From positions 1-30,064 of IMG/VR virus record IMGVR_UViG_3300036791_000816: a stretch of DNA of 30,064 nucleotides; one strand, written 5' to 3'. Source of the stretch: a virus. The position numbers and the translations under genes were made by a program. The notes below the pieces were generated by a model. The model saw only the letters and a program-made list of their open reading frames with translations. It did no database searches and was not told the DNA's origin. The stretch's first letter is position 1. Each line of letters starts with the position of its first letter. Shown in pieces: positions 1-8,595 of the stretch.

Positions 1-400
1 AGAGCACGATGTAGAGATCGCCCGCGACCGCGCCGGCTGGCGGCTGGCCCAGCGCATCCGTCGCGCCCTTGTAATGAACCGCTGCTGGCAGGTTGACCAA
101 GCTCGGATCGAGCATGCCGTTGGAATTCAATCGTGGCCATTTGGTCGCCGCTGCTGGCCCGCCGGTGGCGAAGGTCTGCGATTGCTGGACATAGCGCCCA
201 TCGGCGGCGGTGAGATCGAGCGCGCCGCCCAGATAGGGGCAATTTTCGAACTGAGTCGCGCCGTCACCGATCCGCGCCTTGACCTGACCCGGACCCGTGC
301 GCTCGAGCGCAATTTCGCCGTCGCCCAGAATCAAATTGTTCGCCTGCCAGTCGGCGCTGGCTCCGACGATCTGGCGCATGCGGGCGAGCGTATTGGCCAT
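1..400 (-). CDS. Phage tail fibre, N-terminal part (cut by window edge)
   Basis: The reading frame starts at ATG 400 and stays open to base 1, so only the first 133 residues are visible. The start is supported by AAGGAG eight bases upstream and by lying 13 bp after the stop of the preceding tail gene. Residues 15-60 resemble the N-terminal fold of phage fibres and tropism determinants: W18 is followed by a segment reading LILGDGEIALER and then KARIGDGATQF. This pattern is typical of proteins that attach to the tail tip and carry a receptor-binding domain further on. A GATDALGQPPAGAVAGD segment near the edge looks like the start of a shaft or linker unit. The gene follows the tail tip genes, as expected for a fibre. 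The receptor-binding end lies outside the window. Confidence 0.75.
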   Translation of the reverse strand, partial: MANTLARMRQIVGASADWQANNLILGDGEIALERTGPGQVKARIGDGATQFENCPYLGGALDLTAADGRYVQQSQTFATGGPAAATKWPRLNSNGMLDPSLVNLPAAVHYKGATDALGQPPAGAVAGDLYIVL

Positions 401-413
401 GACAAAAACTCCT

Positions 414-1112
414 TTAGAAACTCGACGGGGCGTCGGGCGTGCCGGCTTCGACCCAATCGGTTGCGGGCGCGCCGGGCGTGCCGCCAATGAAGATATTGGC
501 CGAAGGCGCGTTCGGCTGACCACCGACCAGCCAGCCGCCCAGCGCGACCGGCGGCGCGGTCGTGTGCGCATCGTTCGACAATTCCGCCGCGACGGTGATG
601 CCAACCCAATCCCAGCCATCCATCGACACCGCGAGATCGCTGGCAAAGCGCAAGATCTCATAGCGCAGATTGGTGGGATCGGGCGGTTCGCCGGCGTACA
701 TCGTCGAGACCGGACAGTGAAAAAAAGAATAGGCGTTGGCGTTGATCCAGGTTTGCCAAACGAACAGCTGCTCGACGCGCATGTGAAACGTGAGCGCGAT
801 CATGTGCGGCATGATATTGTAGGCGCGGCGCTGGCGCGAATTGCCGGCGGCGAACTCGCTGCGCACCAGGCCCATGTCGACCGAATACGAATAGGGCGAC
901 TGGTCTGCGACGGTGAAATCGGCGGGATAGACCGAGAGATCATCGTCGAAAGTGGGTGGCACCAGGACGGGATCGCGCGCCGCGATGACCGGCGGCAGAA
1001 TCGTTGGTTTCGTTGGTGCGGATTCGCTGCGCGTTGGCCTGACCGCTGGGCCAACCGATGCCAGCGATGCGGCGCCGTTCTGGGTCGCTCTGAGAGGCGA
1101 AAATATGCTCAT
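414..1112 (-). CDS. Minor tail protein of unknown role
   Basis: A 232-residue protein whose ATG overlaps the stop of the tail tip gene (ATGA at 1109-1112), so it is translationally coupled to it. The first 60 residues are Pro/Ala/Thr-rich and probably flexible. Residues 60-150 form a compact aromatic-rich segment, with YPADF, YSYSVDMGLVRSE, RQRRAYN and WQTWINANAYSFF. The order of these elements recalls small phage tail proteins of the lambda minor-tail type, but I cannot name the family. The C-terminal 50 residues are rich in Gly, Pro and Ala. Its position between the tip and the fibre suggests an adaptor or tip component; that is inference from context. Confidence 0.7.
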   Translation of the reverse strand: MSIFSPLRATQNGAASLASVGPAVRPTRSESAPTKPTILPPVIAARDPVLVPPTFDDDLSVYPADFTVADQSPYSYSVDMGLVRSEFAAGNSRQRRAYNIMPHMIALTFHMRVEQLFVWQTWINANAYSFFHCPVSTMYAGEPPDPTNLRYEILRFASDLAVSMDGWDWVGITVAAELSNDAHTTAPPVALGGWLVGGQPNAPSANIFIGGTPGAPATDWVEAGTPDAPSSF

Positions 1113-3604
1113 ATCGGCACCGTCATCCAGGGCAAGGTGTTGGCATAGTTGGCCGGATCATAGGCGACGGCTTCGACCGCGACCGCGACACCGCCCTGGT
1201 GCGCGATGTTGGCGATGGAAAAATCCGCCACCTGCTCGATCGCCGTTCCCAGCGCGTAATGCGTCGGCTCCTGCGTGCCGGTGCCGTAGAGCGGAAAGCT
1301 CGGCAGCGCGGCGAGGATCACCTCGAAATCGGTCGATCCCGGCGTGATCGCGATCGGATCGCTGGGCTCGCCATATTGGTTGCGCAGGATGACGAAATAA
1401 CCGCCCTCGAGCGCGCTCCAGTCGACCGCAGCATCGAGCCGCAGTCTGGTACCGGACACTGCCGAAACCACGCCTGCCGAGGCCCAGCGGGGCAATTGCG
1501 TGGCAATCGCGACCCGATCTCCGAGGCGCGGAATCAGGCCCTCGAGCTCGGTGGTGAATTTGGCGGTCTTGCGCTGACCCTGCTGCTTTTGCCAGAGCAG
1601 CCGCGCGAAACCGAGCGCCTGGTTCGCGTCGGTGCAACCAAACAGATCGACGGCATTGGGATCGAGCGAGCCGGCTGGCCAGAGCGCGTAGAGCGCATTC
1701 CAGGTTGCCGGATCGCGGTAGGCGACGCGCACGCCGTCGTGATCGCCCGGCTTGTCGAACGCATAGCCGATCGACAGCGAACCCTTGACCATATTGGCGT
1801 CGGAAAAGAACTGCGTGCGCATCGCCTTCACGCCGTCCTGGGCGACGCTCATCAGCTGGCCCAAAGGCAGCGGCGCGGCGCCCGCCGTCTGCATGACGAT
1901 GCCGAGCGCTTCCCAGATCGTCGATTTTTGCGCGAAACCACCATTGAACACGGCTTGGCCAGCCCAATGCGCCTGCAGCCGCTGCAATTCGGGGATATCG
2001 ATCTCCGAGAGCGGGCGCCGCGCGCCGTAGACCGTGCTCGAGTAGATATCGACGAACGCGTCCGCCGGATCGCTGGTCGCGCGCAAAGGCCCGCTGCCGA
2101 GCGCGGGCAGCCGCCGGGTCACATCGGCGGTGATCCGCGAGCTCGCAGTGCCGGCGATGCCGTTGGTCGCGCGGATCCGCAGCACGAGCAGCGTGGCCTG
2201 GCCGTAGACGGGCCCGGTCGCGTTCACGAGGCGGAATTTCAGCGCGCTCCAGACGAAGTTCGATTGCGCGCGGCCCGATGGCGGCGGCGGCGAGGTTTGC
2301 ACCACCTGCACGCGATAGCGCGCGGGCGCGACATCGATCTGCCGGGTGATCCGCACTGGCGTCGTCGTCGCGTTGGTGACGCTGACCGGAAAGGTGCTCC
2401 AGCCGCCGATCGGATTGCCATTGGCGTCGACCTGCTGATACTGGATATCGAACGTCGCGGTCATGTTCGAAATCGCGCCCGTGCTCTGGTTCACATCATA
2501 GAGCCCCTGATCGAACACAAAATCGCAGATGATCCGGTTGCCGATCGCGCCAGGCTTGGCGGCGATGAACGGGCCCGATGTGTTCGCGGTCTCGCTCGAG
2601 TTGTACCAACGCATCGTGAAAGTTCGCGTGCCGCCTTCAAAATTCTCGGCAACTATCGTGTTTTCGTTGACAATAATGGTCCAGGTGTTGCCATCCTGAC
2701 CGGGGCTGTAGCCGGCGACGGTGTAGGTGCGATCGTTCGAATCGGTGCCGCTCACTTGCAGCCAGTCGTAGCCGGTCACATTCGAGAGCGGCCCGATCAC
2801 CACGTTGTGGATCGTGTTCGGGGCGACAAAGGTCGCGACCAGCTGCGAGGCCTCAAACACATTGCCGACGACCGGCGGCGCCTGGCTGAACTGCTGGTTG
2901 TTGACCTCGGGACTCGAGACCACATTTTCCATGATCCCGGTCGCGGCCTCGATGCGGCCCATCACCTGCTGGTGATCGCTGGGGCCAAATTTCCAGAATG
3001 TGACGGCATCGCTTTGCAGCGCCGACACCGGCGTGGTGTCGCCGATCAGCACGTCGTTGAGATCGAACTCACCCCAGCCGATGCACAAAATCTCGGCCAG
3101 GTACTGATTGTTCGCGTCGAAATAGGTGTAGGGCTGCGCGGCGAAATCGGGCGTCGTCAGCATGCGCCCATAGAGCACCGGCACCGGATCTCCGAGCCGC
3201 GCGGCGTTCTGCGCGCCGCTGATCGAATAGATCGGATCGGCCTGCGGAATGGTGCTCGAGGCGGGCGCCTTGGGCTTGCCAAAGATGAAATTGAAAATCA
3301 GCGCGGTGACGCCAGAGATCGCAGCGCCGATCAGCGCCTGAATGAGCAGCGTGGTGAACGCGATATGCACGCCGGGATGCACCACGATGGTGATCAGGTC
3401 GCCAGGCTCGGTCACGAAATCCGCGTCGGCAACCTCGACCTCGCGCCCATTGCGCATCAAGGTGATGCCGCCGCCGAAACCCTGCGGGTAGTGCTCGGTC
3501 AACCAGTCGATGAACCAGCCGCCGGCATCCTCCTCGTGGACCTCGCGCCGCGCCGCGTCGAGCGGATTGCGCTGGACCGCAATGGTGACGGGGAGCTCGC
3601 TCAT
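1109..3604 (-). CDS. Tail tip / host specificity protein, gpJ-like, with gpI-like N-terminus
   Basis: An 831-residue protein that would form the central tip below the tape measure. Residues 1-77 look like a ubiquitin/MoaD-type beta-grasp unit (GREVEVADADFV, then EPGDLITIVVHPG), as in lambda tail assembly protein I. Residues 80-107 are hydrophobic and Gly/Ala-rich, like the membrane-active segment of gpI or J proteins. From about 115 the gpJ-like signature begins (ISGAQNAARLGDPVPVLYGRM). The middle contains beta-rich domains, and residues 500-750 carry the baseplate-hub-like part with the ADVTRRLPA and RLLWQKQQGQRKTAKF segments. Start and stop overlap both neighbours by ATGA. A gene order of peptidase then J with no separate gpI supports an I-J fusion. 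Confidence 0.85.
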   Translation of the reverse strand: MSELPVTIAVQRNPLDAARREVHEEDAGGWFIDWLTEHYPQGFGGGITLMRNGREVEVADADFVTEPGDLITIVVHPGVHIAFTTLLIQALIGAAISGVTALIFNFIFGKPKAPASSTIPQADPIYSISGAQNAARLGDPVPVLYGRMLTTPDFAAQPYTYFDANNQYLAEILCIGWGEFDLNDVLIGDTTPVSALQSDAVTFWKFGPSDHQQVMGRIEAATGIMENVVSSPEVNNQQFSQAPPVVGNVFEASQLVATFVAPNTIHNVVIGPLSNVTGYDWLQVSGTDSNDRTYTVAGYSPGQDGNTWTIIVNENTIVAENFEGGTRTFTMRWYNSSETANTSGPFIAAKPGAIGNRIICDFVFDQGLYDVNQSTGAISNMTATFDIQYQQVDANGNPIGGWSTFPVSVTNATTTPVRITRQIDVAPARYRVQVVQTSPPPPSGRAQSNFVWSALKFRLVNATGPVYGQATLLVLRIRATNGIAGTASSRITADVTRRLPALGSGPLRATSDPADAFVDIYSSTVYGARRPLSEIDIPELQRLQAHWAGQAVFNGGFAQKSTIWEALGIVMQTAGAAPLPLGQLMSVAQDGVKAMRTQFFSDANMVKGSLSIGYAFDKPGDHDGVRVAYRDPATWNALYALWPAGSLDPNAVDLFGCTDANQALGFARLLWQKQQGQRKTAKFTTELEGLIPRLGDRVAIATQLPRWASAGVVSAVSGTRLRLDAAVDWSALEGGYFVILRNQYGEPSDPIAITPGSTDFEVILAALPSFPLYGTGTQEPTHYALGTAIEQVADFSIANIAHQGGVAVAVEAVAYDPANYANTLPWMTVPI

Positions 3605-4029
3605 GGGCGCCGCCCATGGGCATCATAGCGCCCGAATTCATGGCCTGGGTGCATGAGCGCGAACAGCGCCAGCGGGTTCCAGGTGACGCCCGCCGGCTCG
3701 TCGGCCTCGAGCACGCCGCCGCGCCAGAAAATGCCGACGTGCGCGGGCCGGCTCGCGGGCATCGACAGGACGATGCAACCTGGCGCGGGCGAGGCGAGCC
3801 GCTGCCAATGGCTCTCGTGCTCGGCGGCGATCGTGCGCAAAACCCAGGCGCGGTTTTTCTGCCCCTTGACCCAATCGGGCAGATCGATGCCGAGCACATC
3901 GCGGTGCCAGCACCAGACCAGCCCCCAGCAATCGACGCCGCGCTGGTCGCGGCCATCCCAGGCGAACGGCGTGCCAATCCAGCCGTTCACGAAGGCGTCG
4001 GCATCGGCGAGGGCAAAGGCCTCGGTCAT
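3601..4029 (-). CDS. NlpC/P60 family peptidase, tail assembly (gpK-like)
   Basis: A 142-residue cysteine peptidase of the NlpC/P60 type. The catalytic Cys34 sits in GVDCWGL and the catalytic His97 in RPAHVGIFW, with about the usual spacing. In siphophages of the lambda type the K protein sits just before the tip protein, and related peptidases cut peptidoglycan cross-links or help tip assembly. The N-terminal segment with WIGTPFAWDGRD is typical for the family. It is linked by ATGA overlaps to the DUF1833 gene upstream and the tip gene downstream. The separate JAB-domain half seen in lambda gpK is absent. Whether it acts on the cell wall or only in assembly cannot be told from sequence. Confidence 0.9.
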   Translation of the reverse strand: MTEAFALADADAFVNGWIGTPFAWDGRDQRGVDCWGLVWCWHRDVLGIDLPDWVKGQKNRAWVLRTIAAEHESHWQRLASPAPGCIVLSMPASRPAHVGIFWRGGVLEADEPAGVTWNPLALFALMHPGHEFGRYDAHGRRP

Positions 4030-4523
4030 CGATCGAGCCCCGGAAAGATATCGACCTCGTAGAGAATCGACGGGAAAGCGCGATTGAGCACGTCGGTGCG
4101 CGAGGCAGTGGCGTCGACGCGCGTCAGGCTCGCGCTGATATCGCTGATCGACAGCGCAATCGGATCAGAGCCGGGCGCCGACAGATCGGTGCTGGCATAG
4201 GCGCGGTAGATGAGCACGATCTGCTGGCGTGGGTTCTGCGCGGCGCGCTCGAGCTCCATGATGATCTCGCGGTCGACGTTGTCGATCGAGATCTGCAGAT
4301 CCTGCGTGCCGCCCGAATTGGCGCCGGGCAATTTCGCGGTGAACGGCAGGCAGATGAAATCGACCAGCTGGCCGGTTTCGAGATTGGCCGAGAACGGCAG
4401 CGAGGTGTTGGTGATGAACCAATACTGGCTGAACAGCGGGTGGCGGAGCTCGAGCGTCTCCCAGATCTGCTCGGCATCGGGCGCGCTCGCGTAGATCCGC
4501 TGGAGCTCGAGACTGATCGTCAT
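4026..4523 (-). CDS. DUF1833 family tail protein
   Basis: A 165-residue protein matching what I know of the DUF1833 phage family: an early ETLELRHPLFSQ strand, then ITNTSLPFSANLETG, a central LQISIDNVDREIIMELERA segment, and a late DVLNRAFPSILYEVD segment. Members sit between the tape measure and the NlpC/P60 peptidase in many alphaproteobacterial siphophages and are likely to be distal-tail or hub components. That role is from gene order, not from a known structure. The start is fixed by the ATGA overlap with the tape measure stop at 4520-4523. Confidence 0.85.
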   Translation of the reverse strand: MTISLELQRIYASAPDAEQIWETLELRHPLFSQYWFITNTSLPFSANLETGQLVDFICLPFTAKLPGANSGGTQDLQISIDNVDREIIMELERAAQNPRQQIVLIYRAYASTDLSAPGSDPIALSISDISASLTRVDATASRTDVLNRAFPSILYEVDIFPGLDR

Positions 4524-6625
4524 CCGTAAGCCCCCGCATAGCGGCCCACGCCATAGGTGCGCTCGAGCGCGCGCGAGACCGGGTTGCCGCCGCGCGCAAT
4601 GTCGTCGGCCAGCTGCCGGCGGACGATGTCGATCTGCACGCCCTGCGGCGACTGGCTGACCGCGACGTCGGCGCCGCCGTGATAGTTGTTGACGGTCACC
4701 TGCGGCTGCGTGGCGCCGACACCGAGGTTGCCGCTGGCATCGCGTTTCAGCGGCGCGACCATCTCGGGGCCCGCCTCGCCGACGATGCCAATGCCGCCGG
4801 GCGTGGTGCCGACGATGCCGCCCGATGCGTAGGCGGGCAGGTTGGGAATGCTCACAGTCGCGGCAGCTTGCGAGATCGCGCCGGTATCGATCGTGCCGAT
4901 GTTCGAGGGAAACAGGCCCGCGAGCAGTTTGGTCGCCAGTTTTTCGAGCGCGAGCTTGGCCAGCTGCGAAATGATCGTCGCGACCATCCGGCGCACGGCG
5001 GTGCCGATCGACTCGGTGTTCTCGATGATCGATTGCGTGGCCTGGGCGGCGGCATCGGCAACAAATCCCCAGGTATCCTTGAGCTTCTGCAGCATTTCGG
5101 CGTGCTGCTGGATCGCCAATTGGTTGGCCTTGTAGGCGTCGGAATTCTCGTAAAGTTTTTGCGATTGATCGTCAAAGCGCTGGGTGATGGCCTTCATCTC
5201 GAGATCGAAGGCGGCTTGCGAGAGGTGGGTGTTTTTCTGGACCTCGAGCAGCTTGGCGGAATCTTCCATGTACTGGCGCAGCGGATCGGCGGCCTTTTCG
5301 AGCGTAACGGCGGTTTTGTCCCAGGCCTCGCGCTGCGTGAGCGTCACCTTCAGCGCGTCCTCGGCGGCATTCTCATAGAGTTTGAGCTGCTCGGTGAGCT
5401 CCTTCATGGCATCGCGATACGAATGGTCGACCGGCACCTTGACCTTTTTCGCCTTCGGATGCTTGGTCAGATCGGGCAGATCGGTGCCTTCGGGCTCCGG
5501 CTTGGCCTCCGGCGCGGCACTGAGTTGGGCAACGCCGGCCAGATAATCGGCGCGCAGCTTCAGCGCGTTCGCGTGGCCCTGCGCAACGTCGGCATTCATC
5601 TGCATCGACGTGGCGTGGATTTCCGCAGTGACCGCCTTCAAATCGGCGGCGACTTGCTGGGGCTGGCCGTGCGTGAAATCCCAGAACGCTTTTCCGGCGA
5701 AACCCGCTGCTATGCCAAAGCCCTTAATGGCATCGAGCGCATCGATGATCGCGCCCTTGAAAATCTCGAATCCGCCGACCAGTTCGACCAGCCGCGCGCC
5801 GATCCACTCGCCGATCTGGAGGAAAGCCGAGCCCGAGCCCTTCGCGTTCATCAGCTGCTTGGCGACCGCGTCGAGCGCCGGCGCCAGGCCCGCCAGCAAT
5901 TTGTCGGTCAGCTTGCCGACCTCGGCGTTCAGCACTTTCACGTGATCGGTCAGTTCGGCGACCGCCGTCACCTCCTGGTCGGTCAGGTGCGTGCCCCAAT
6001 TGTCGGAAACCTCGTCGATCTCCTTGAGCAGTTCGCCGCTCTTGTTGAGCATCGGGATCAGCTGGGCGCCGGCCTTGCCGAACTCGAGCATCGCCAGCGC
6101 GGTCTTCTGCGCGCCATCGGGCATTTTCGCGAACTGCTCGGACAGCTTGGTGAAGGCCTCGTTGACATCGGTCCCGGCGGTGATGCCGAGATCGCGCAGA
6201 TATTTGGTCGCCGGACCGCCCTTGCCGGCCAGGTCGACCATATTTTTCGTGAGAAGTTCGAGGCCCTTGTGAAGCTGCTCGACATTGGTGCCGGTGAGGT
6301 TGGCGGCAATGTCGAGATCCTGCAGGTTCTTGACCGAGATCCCGACCTTCTGCGAGGCGAGCGCCAGGCCCTCCATTTCCTCGGCGGCGCCCTTGAGCTT
6401 CTCGACGATCCCCTCGAGCGCGAAGCCGGCGACGATTTTCGCGCCCATCTCCTTGAACTGCTCGCCGACCTTGGCGCCGGCCTCCTCGAGATATTTGAGC
6501 GATTCCGCTGACTGCTCGGCGGCACCGCGCAGCTTCAGCAGTTCGGCTGCCATCTTGCGGACTTCGTCGTCGCCGATCGATTTCAGGACGAGTTCGACAA
6601 TCCGCTGTTCGCTGCTGCTGGGCAT
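4520..6625 (-). CDS. Tail tape measure protein
   Basis: A 701-residue, mostly helical protein. Residues 1-330 are Ala/Leu/Lys-rich helices with long coiled-coil character. Residues 250-330 contain hydrophobic stretches. Residues 330-560 form another long helical part with many Glu, Lys and Gln. The C-terminal part at about residue 605 has the well-known tape-measure segment GIVGEAGPEMVAPLKRD. It follows the frameshifted chaperone gene directly, the standard position. Using the usual rule of about 0.15 nm per residue, the tail would be around 105 nm long; that is an estimate. The ATG is preceded by AAAGGGA. Confidence 0.93.
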   Translation of the reverse strand: MPSSSEQRIVELVLKSIGDDEVRKMAAELLKLRGAAEQSAESLKYLEEAGAKVGEQFKEMGAKIVAGFALEGIVEKLKGAAEEMEGLALASQKVGISVKNLQDLDIAANLTGTNVEQLHKGLELLTKNMVDLAGKGGPATKYLRDLGITAGTDVNEAFTKLSEQFAKMPDGAQKTALAMLEFGKAGAQLIPMLNKSGELLKEIDEVSDNWGTHLTDQEVTAVAELTDHVKVLNAEVGKLTDKLLAGLAPALDAVAKQLMNAKGSGSAFLQIGEWIGARLVELVGGFEIFKGAIIDALDAIKGFGIAAGFAGKAFWDFTHGQPQQVAADLKAVTAEIHATSMQMNADVAQGHANALKLRADYLAGVAQLSAAPEAKPEPEGTDLPDLTKHPKAKKVKVPVDHSYRDAMKELTEQLKLYENAAEDALKVTLTQREAWDKTAVTLEKAADPLRQYMEDSAKLLEVQKNTHLSQAAFDLEMKAITQRFDDQSQKLYENSDAYKANQLAIQQHAEMLQKLKDTWGFVADAAAQATQSIIENTESIGTAVRRMVATIISQLAKLALEKLATKLLAGLFPSNIGTIDTGAISQAAATVSIPNLPAYASGGIVGTTPGGIGIVGEAGPEMVAPLKRDASGNLGVGATQPQVTVNNYHGGADVAVSQSPQGVQIDIVRRQLADDIARGGNPVSRALERTYGVGRYAGAYG

Positions 6626-6638
6626 CGCCTAGTCCCTT

Positions 6639-7333
6639 TCAGGCCGGCGGCGGACCAGGCGCGGGCTTGCGCTGCCGGGCCAGCCACGCCGCGTCGAGCG
6701 AATAGATCGCATCGATCGCCCAATCGGGCAGGCGATAGCGATCAACATAGGCCCAGATCGCGGTCGCCGGGATCGGGCCAAAACCGGCGAGCCCGATCGC
6801 CCGGCAGGTGGAGAGCTCAAAAAACATCTGCAGCAGCCAGTCAACGCCGGCGATCTCCGGGCGCCGATGCTCTGGCCGGATTCGCCCGGTGCGGGCGAGA
6901 TAGTCATAAGCTTGCTCCCGTCCGGCCCATTCGGCTTGCCAGCCGATCAGGCCTTCAACTTTTTTACGGTTTCGATCGCCTCGTCGTCTTCGGCCTCGGC
7001 CATCTCGGACGCCTTGGCGAACAACGCCTCGAGCGCGGGGCGATATTCACCGGCGAGCTTTTCGCGGGTCATGCCCTCGGGCATCCCCGTCACGCAGTGC
7101 TCGAGGAAGGCCTCGTGGCGCGCGTCCTGCCAGGCGAGAAAATCGGTCTGGGTGAAGTCCGGCTTGCCGTCTGAGCCCAGCCGCATCTTCACCGCGCGCT
7201 GCTGCGCGTGCTGATATTCGCGGTTGTATTTCGATGGCAGCCGCACGCGAAAGGTCGCGCCCTTGGCGCCGGGCAGATCGATATTGACGCCCTCGCGCAC
7301 CGAGAGCGGGACGCGATAATGTTCAAGATCCAT
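6639..7333 (-). CDS. Tail assembly chaperone, long form by -1 frameshift (G-T type fusion)
   Basis: The downstream frame 6639-6959 has no convincing start of its own at its beginning but is open across the end of the upstream chaperone gene. At 6959-6965 the mRNA reads A AAA AAG in exactly the X XXY YYZ phase (GTA AAA AAG), a classic -1 slippery site. Slipping back gives 125 residues of the short form followed by 106 residues starting VEGLIGWQAEW and ending KPAPGPPPA, 231 in total. This matches the gpG/gpGT arrangement of lambda and most siphophages, where the long form recruits tail tube subunits to the tape measure. The downstream part has an MFFELSTCRAIGLAGFGPIP helix pattern as in T-like domains. 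Frameshifting is inferred and not shown. Confidence 0.8.
6947..7333 (-). CDS. Tail assembly chaperone, short form (gpG-like)
   Basis: A 128-residue protein starting at ATG 7333, chosen over the upstream frame extension because GAGGAG lies seven bases before it. The N-terminal part is a small beta domain (FRVRLPSKYNREYQ), followed by helices and a Glu/Asp-rich tail with EAEDDEAIETVKK. It lies between the tail tube gene and the tape measure gene, the fixed position of tail assembly chaperones. The last codons contain the slippery site that leads to the long form. In the lambda model the short form coats the tape measure and is lost from the finished tail. Confidence 0.85.
   Translation of the reverse strand: MDLEHYRVPLSVREGVNIDLPGAKGATFRVRLPSKYNREYQHAQQRAVKMRLGSDGKPDFTQTDFLAWQDARHEAFLEHCVTGMPEGMTREKLAGEYRPALEALFAKASEMAEAEDDEAIETVKKLKA
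6959..6965 (-). promoter_or_regulatory. Programmed -1 frameshift slippery heptamer A AAA AAG
   Basis: Six T on the plus strand (6960-6965) preceded by C give the mRNA heptamer A AAA AAG. It is in phase with the upstream gene, whose codons are GTA, AAA, AAG. The zero frame ends only four codons later, while the -1 frame runs on for 106 codons. This is the same heptamer that drives frameshifting in E. coli dnaX. No strong downstream stem was worked out. Confidence 0.85.
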
Positions 7334-7344
7334 GGTTGTGCTCC

Positions 7345-8583
7345 TCACCAGTAATAAACACGCAGCGCCGAAGCGCCGCCGGGACCGACCTTGGCCTGGC
7401 CGGTCGCGGCGATCATCACCTGGGCGTTCTGGCCGGTGGCTGCGGGATCGGGAAACGACAGCTGCACGGCGGCGAGATCGAAAGCATAGCCGCCATCGGC
7501 GTTGCTCGTCGCGAACAGCATGCCGACCGGCGTGGCATCGAGCTTGGCTGGCATGAACGCGTCGTAAGCAGCGTCGGCGAGGTAGATCGAGGCGTCGACG
7601 GTGATCGCGGCGGTGCCCGCGTTGTACCGGGTCGGCGCGGGCTTGCCGAGGCAGTTCTGCGGCGTGTTGCCATTGACCAGCGCGATCTTCATCGATTCGA
7701 TGCAGTAGGCGGTCGGCACGCCCTCGACGGTGACCAGGCCCATATCGATCGAGGCGTTCAGCTGCAGCGCGGTGCCGGCATTGGCGACCGCGCCGCCGGC
7801 GGCGAGGATCTGCTGCGCCATGCTCGGCGCCTCCTGCAGATAGCCATTGGCGAGCAGATTGAACACGCAGGTGACGATCGCGCCGTAGGTGAGCGTGACT
7901 TCGAATCCATTGACGATGCCGCCCGTATAGCGCTGTGAGTGCTCGTCGCTCGAGGCGAGATGGGTCACGTCGGTATAGGCCTTGGAAAAACTCGCGGCGA
8001 TGACGTCGGCGCCGATCTCGACGTAGCTAGGGCCCATGACCGCAACGCCCGCCGGAATCGCGACGACATCGATCGCCTCGCGCTTGGCGGTGATCACCAT
8101 CGCCAGACCGCCGGGATCGAGCGAGACAATCTGCGCGGGCCCATTGTTCGCCTCGTTGGCAAAGCCGGTGACCAGCAAGAGTTCGCCGACCGCAAAGCTG
8201 GTGGCGAGATCGCCCGAGGCGATCGTCACGTCGGCCAATTGCGGATTGCCGCTATCCTTGGTGTAGGCGCCGCCGGACAACGAAACCGGCGCCGTCGCCG
8301 CCTGCGGCGAAGCGTCCATCATCCCCATCTGGAACAATCGCTGGTAGACCTCGTCGGGCGAGAGCTCGCCATTGATCGCGCCGCCGACCGTGAGTCCGGT
8401 AACGATCTGCCCGCCGCTCATCCGGTCGATGCGGTTCTCGGTGCTCGCGACGGTGGTCGGTGTGCCTGAGAGCGTCTCGGTGGTGAAGCGGATCCGCGCC
8501 GCCTGCGCCGCCTCGAGCGGCGGCGTGATGCCATACGTGTCCTCGGGCAGCATCACCAGTTCGACAGCATTGGCGCTCGACAT
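7345..8583 (-). CDS. Major tail tube protein, short paralogue
   Basis: A 412-residue protein that would polymerise into the tail tube. It is close to the N-terminal 412 residues of the long tube protein at 11745-14585, sharing long identical stretches such as FTTETLSGTPTTVASTEN, MSGGQIVTGLTVGGAINGEL and DVTHLASSDEHSQRY. Typical tail-tube features are the LNASIDMGLVTV strand and the late NAQVMIAATGQAKVGP strand. It ends with VYYW, exactly where the long form continues into extra domains. The start is supported by GAGGAGG seven bases upstream. Its place just before the chaperone genes is the normal place of the main tube gene, so this copy is probably the bulk subunit. Confidence 0.88.
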   Translation of the reverse strand: MSSANAVELVMLPEDTYGITPPLEAAQAARIRFTTETLSGTPTTVASTENRIDRMSGGQIVTGLTVGGAINGELSPDEVYQRLFQMGMMDASPQAATAPVSLSGGAYTKDSGNPQLADVTIASGDLATSFAVGELLLVTGFANEANNGPAQIVSLDPGGLAMVITAKREAIDVVAIPAGVAVMGPSYVEIGADVIAASFSKAYTDVTHLASSDEHSQRYTGGIVNGFEVTLTYGAIVTCVFNLLANGYLQEAPSMAQQILAAGGAVANAGTALQLNASIDMGLVTVEGVPTAYCIESMKIALVNGNTPQNCLGKPAPTRYNAGTAAITVDASIYLADAAYDAFMPAKLDATPVGMLFATSNADGGYAFDLAAVQLSFPDPAATGQNAQVMIAATGQAKVGPGGASALRVYYW

Positions 8584-8595
8584 GTTCCGTCCTCC

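Noticed and set aside
1199-3628. Long plus-strand open frames opposite the tail genes (also 8932-11829, 4679-6511, 12690-14339)
   Set aside because: They mirror the third-position GC bias of the minus-strand genes, show only low-complexity Arg/Gly/Ala sequences, lack ribosome-binding sites, and oppose genes with clear families.
6629-6907. Alternative frame over the chaperone tail as a gene
   Set aside because: Ser/Arg/Pro-rich shadow of the true -1 frame, which has a good slippery site and a chaperone-like sequence.
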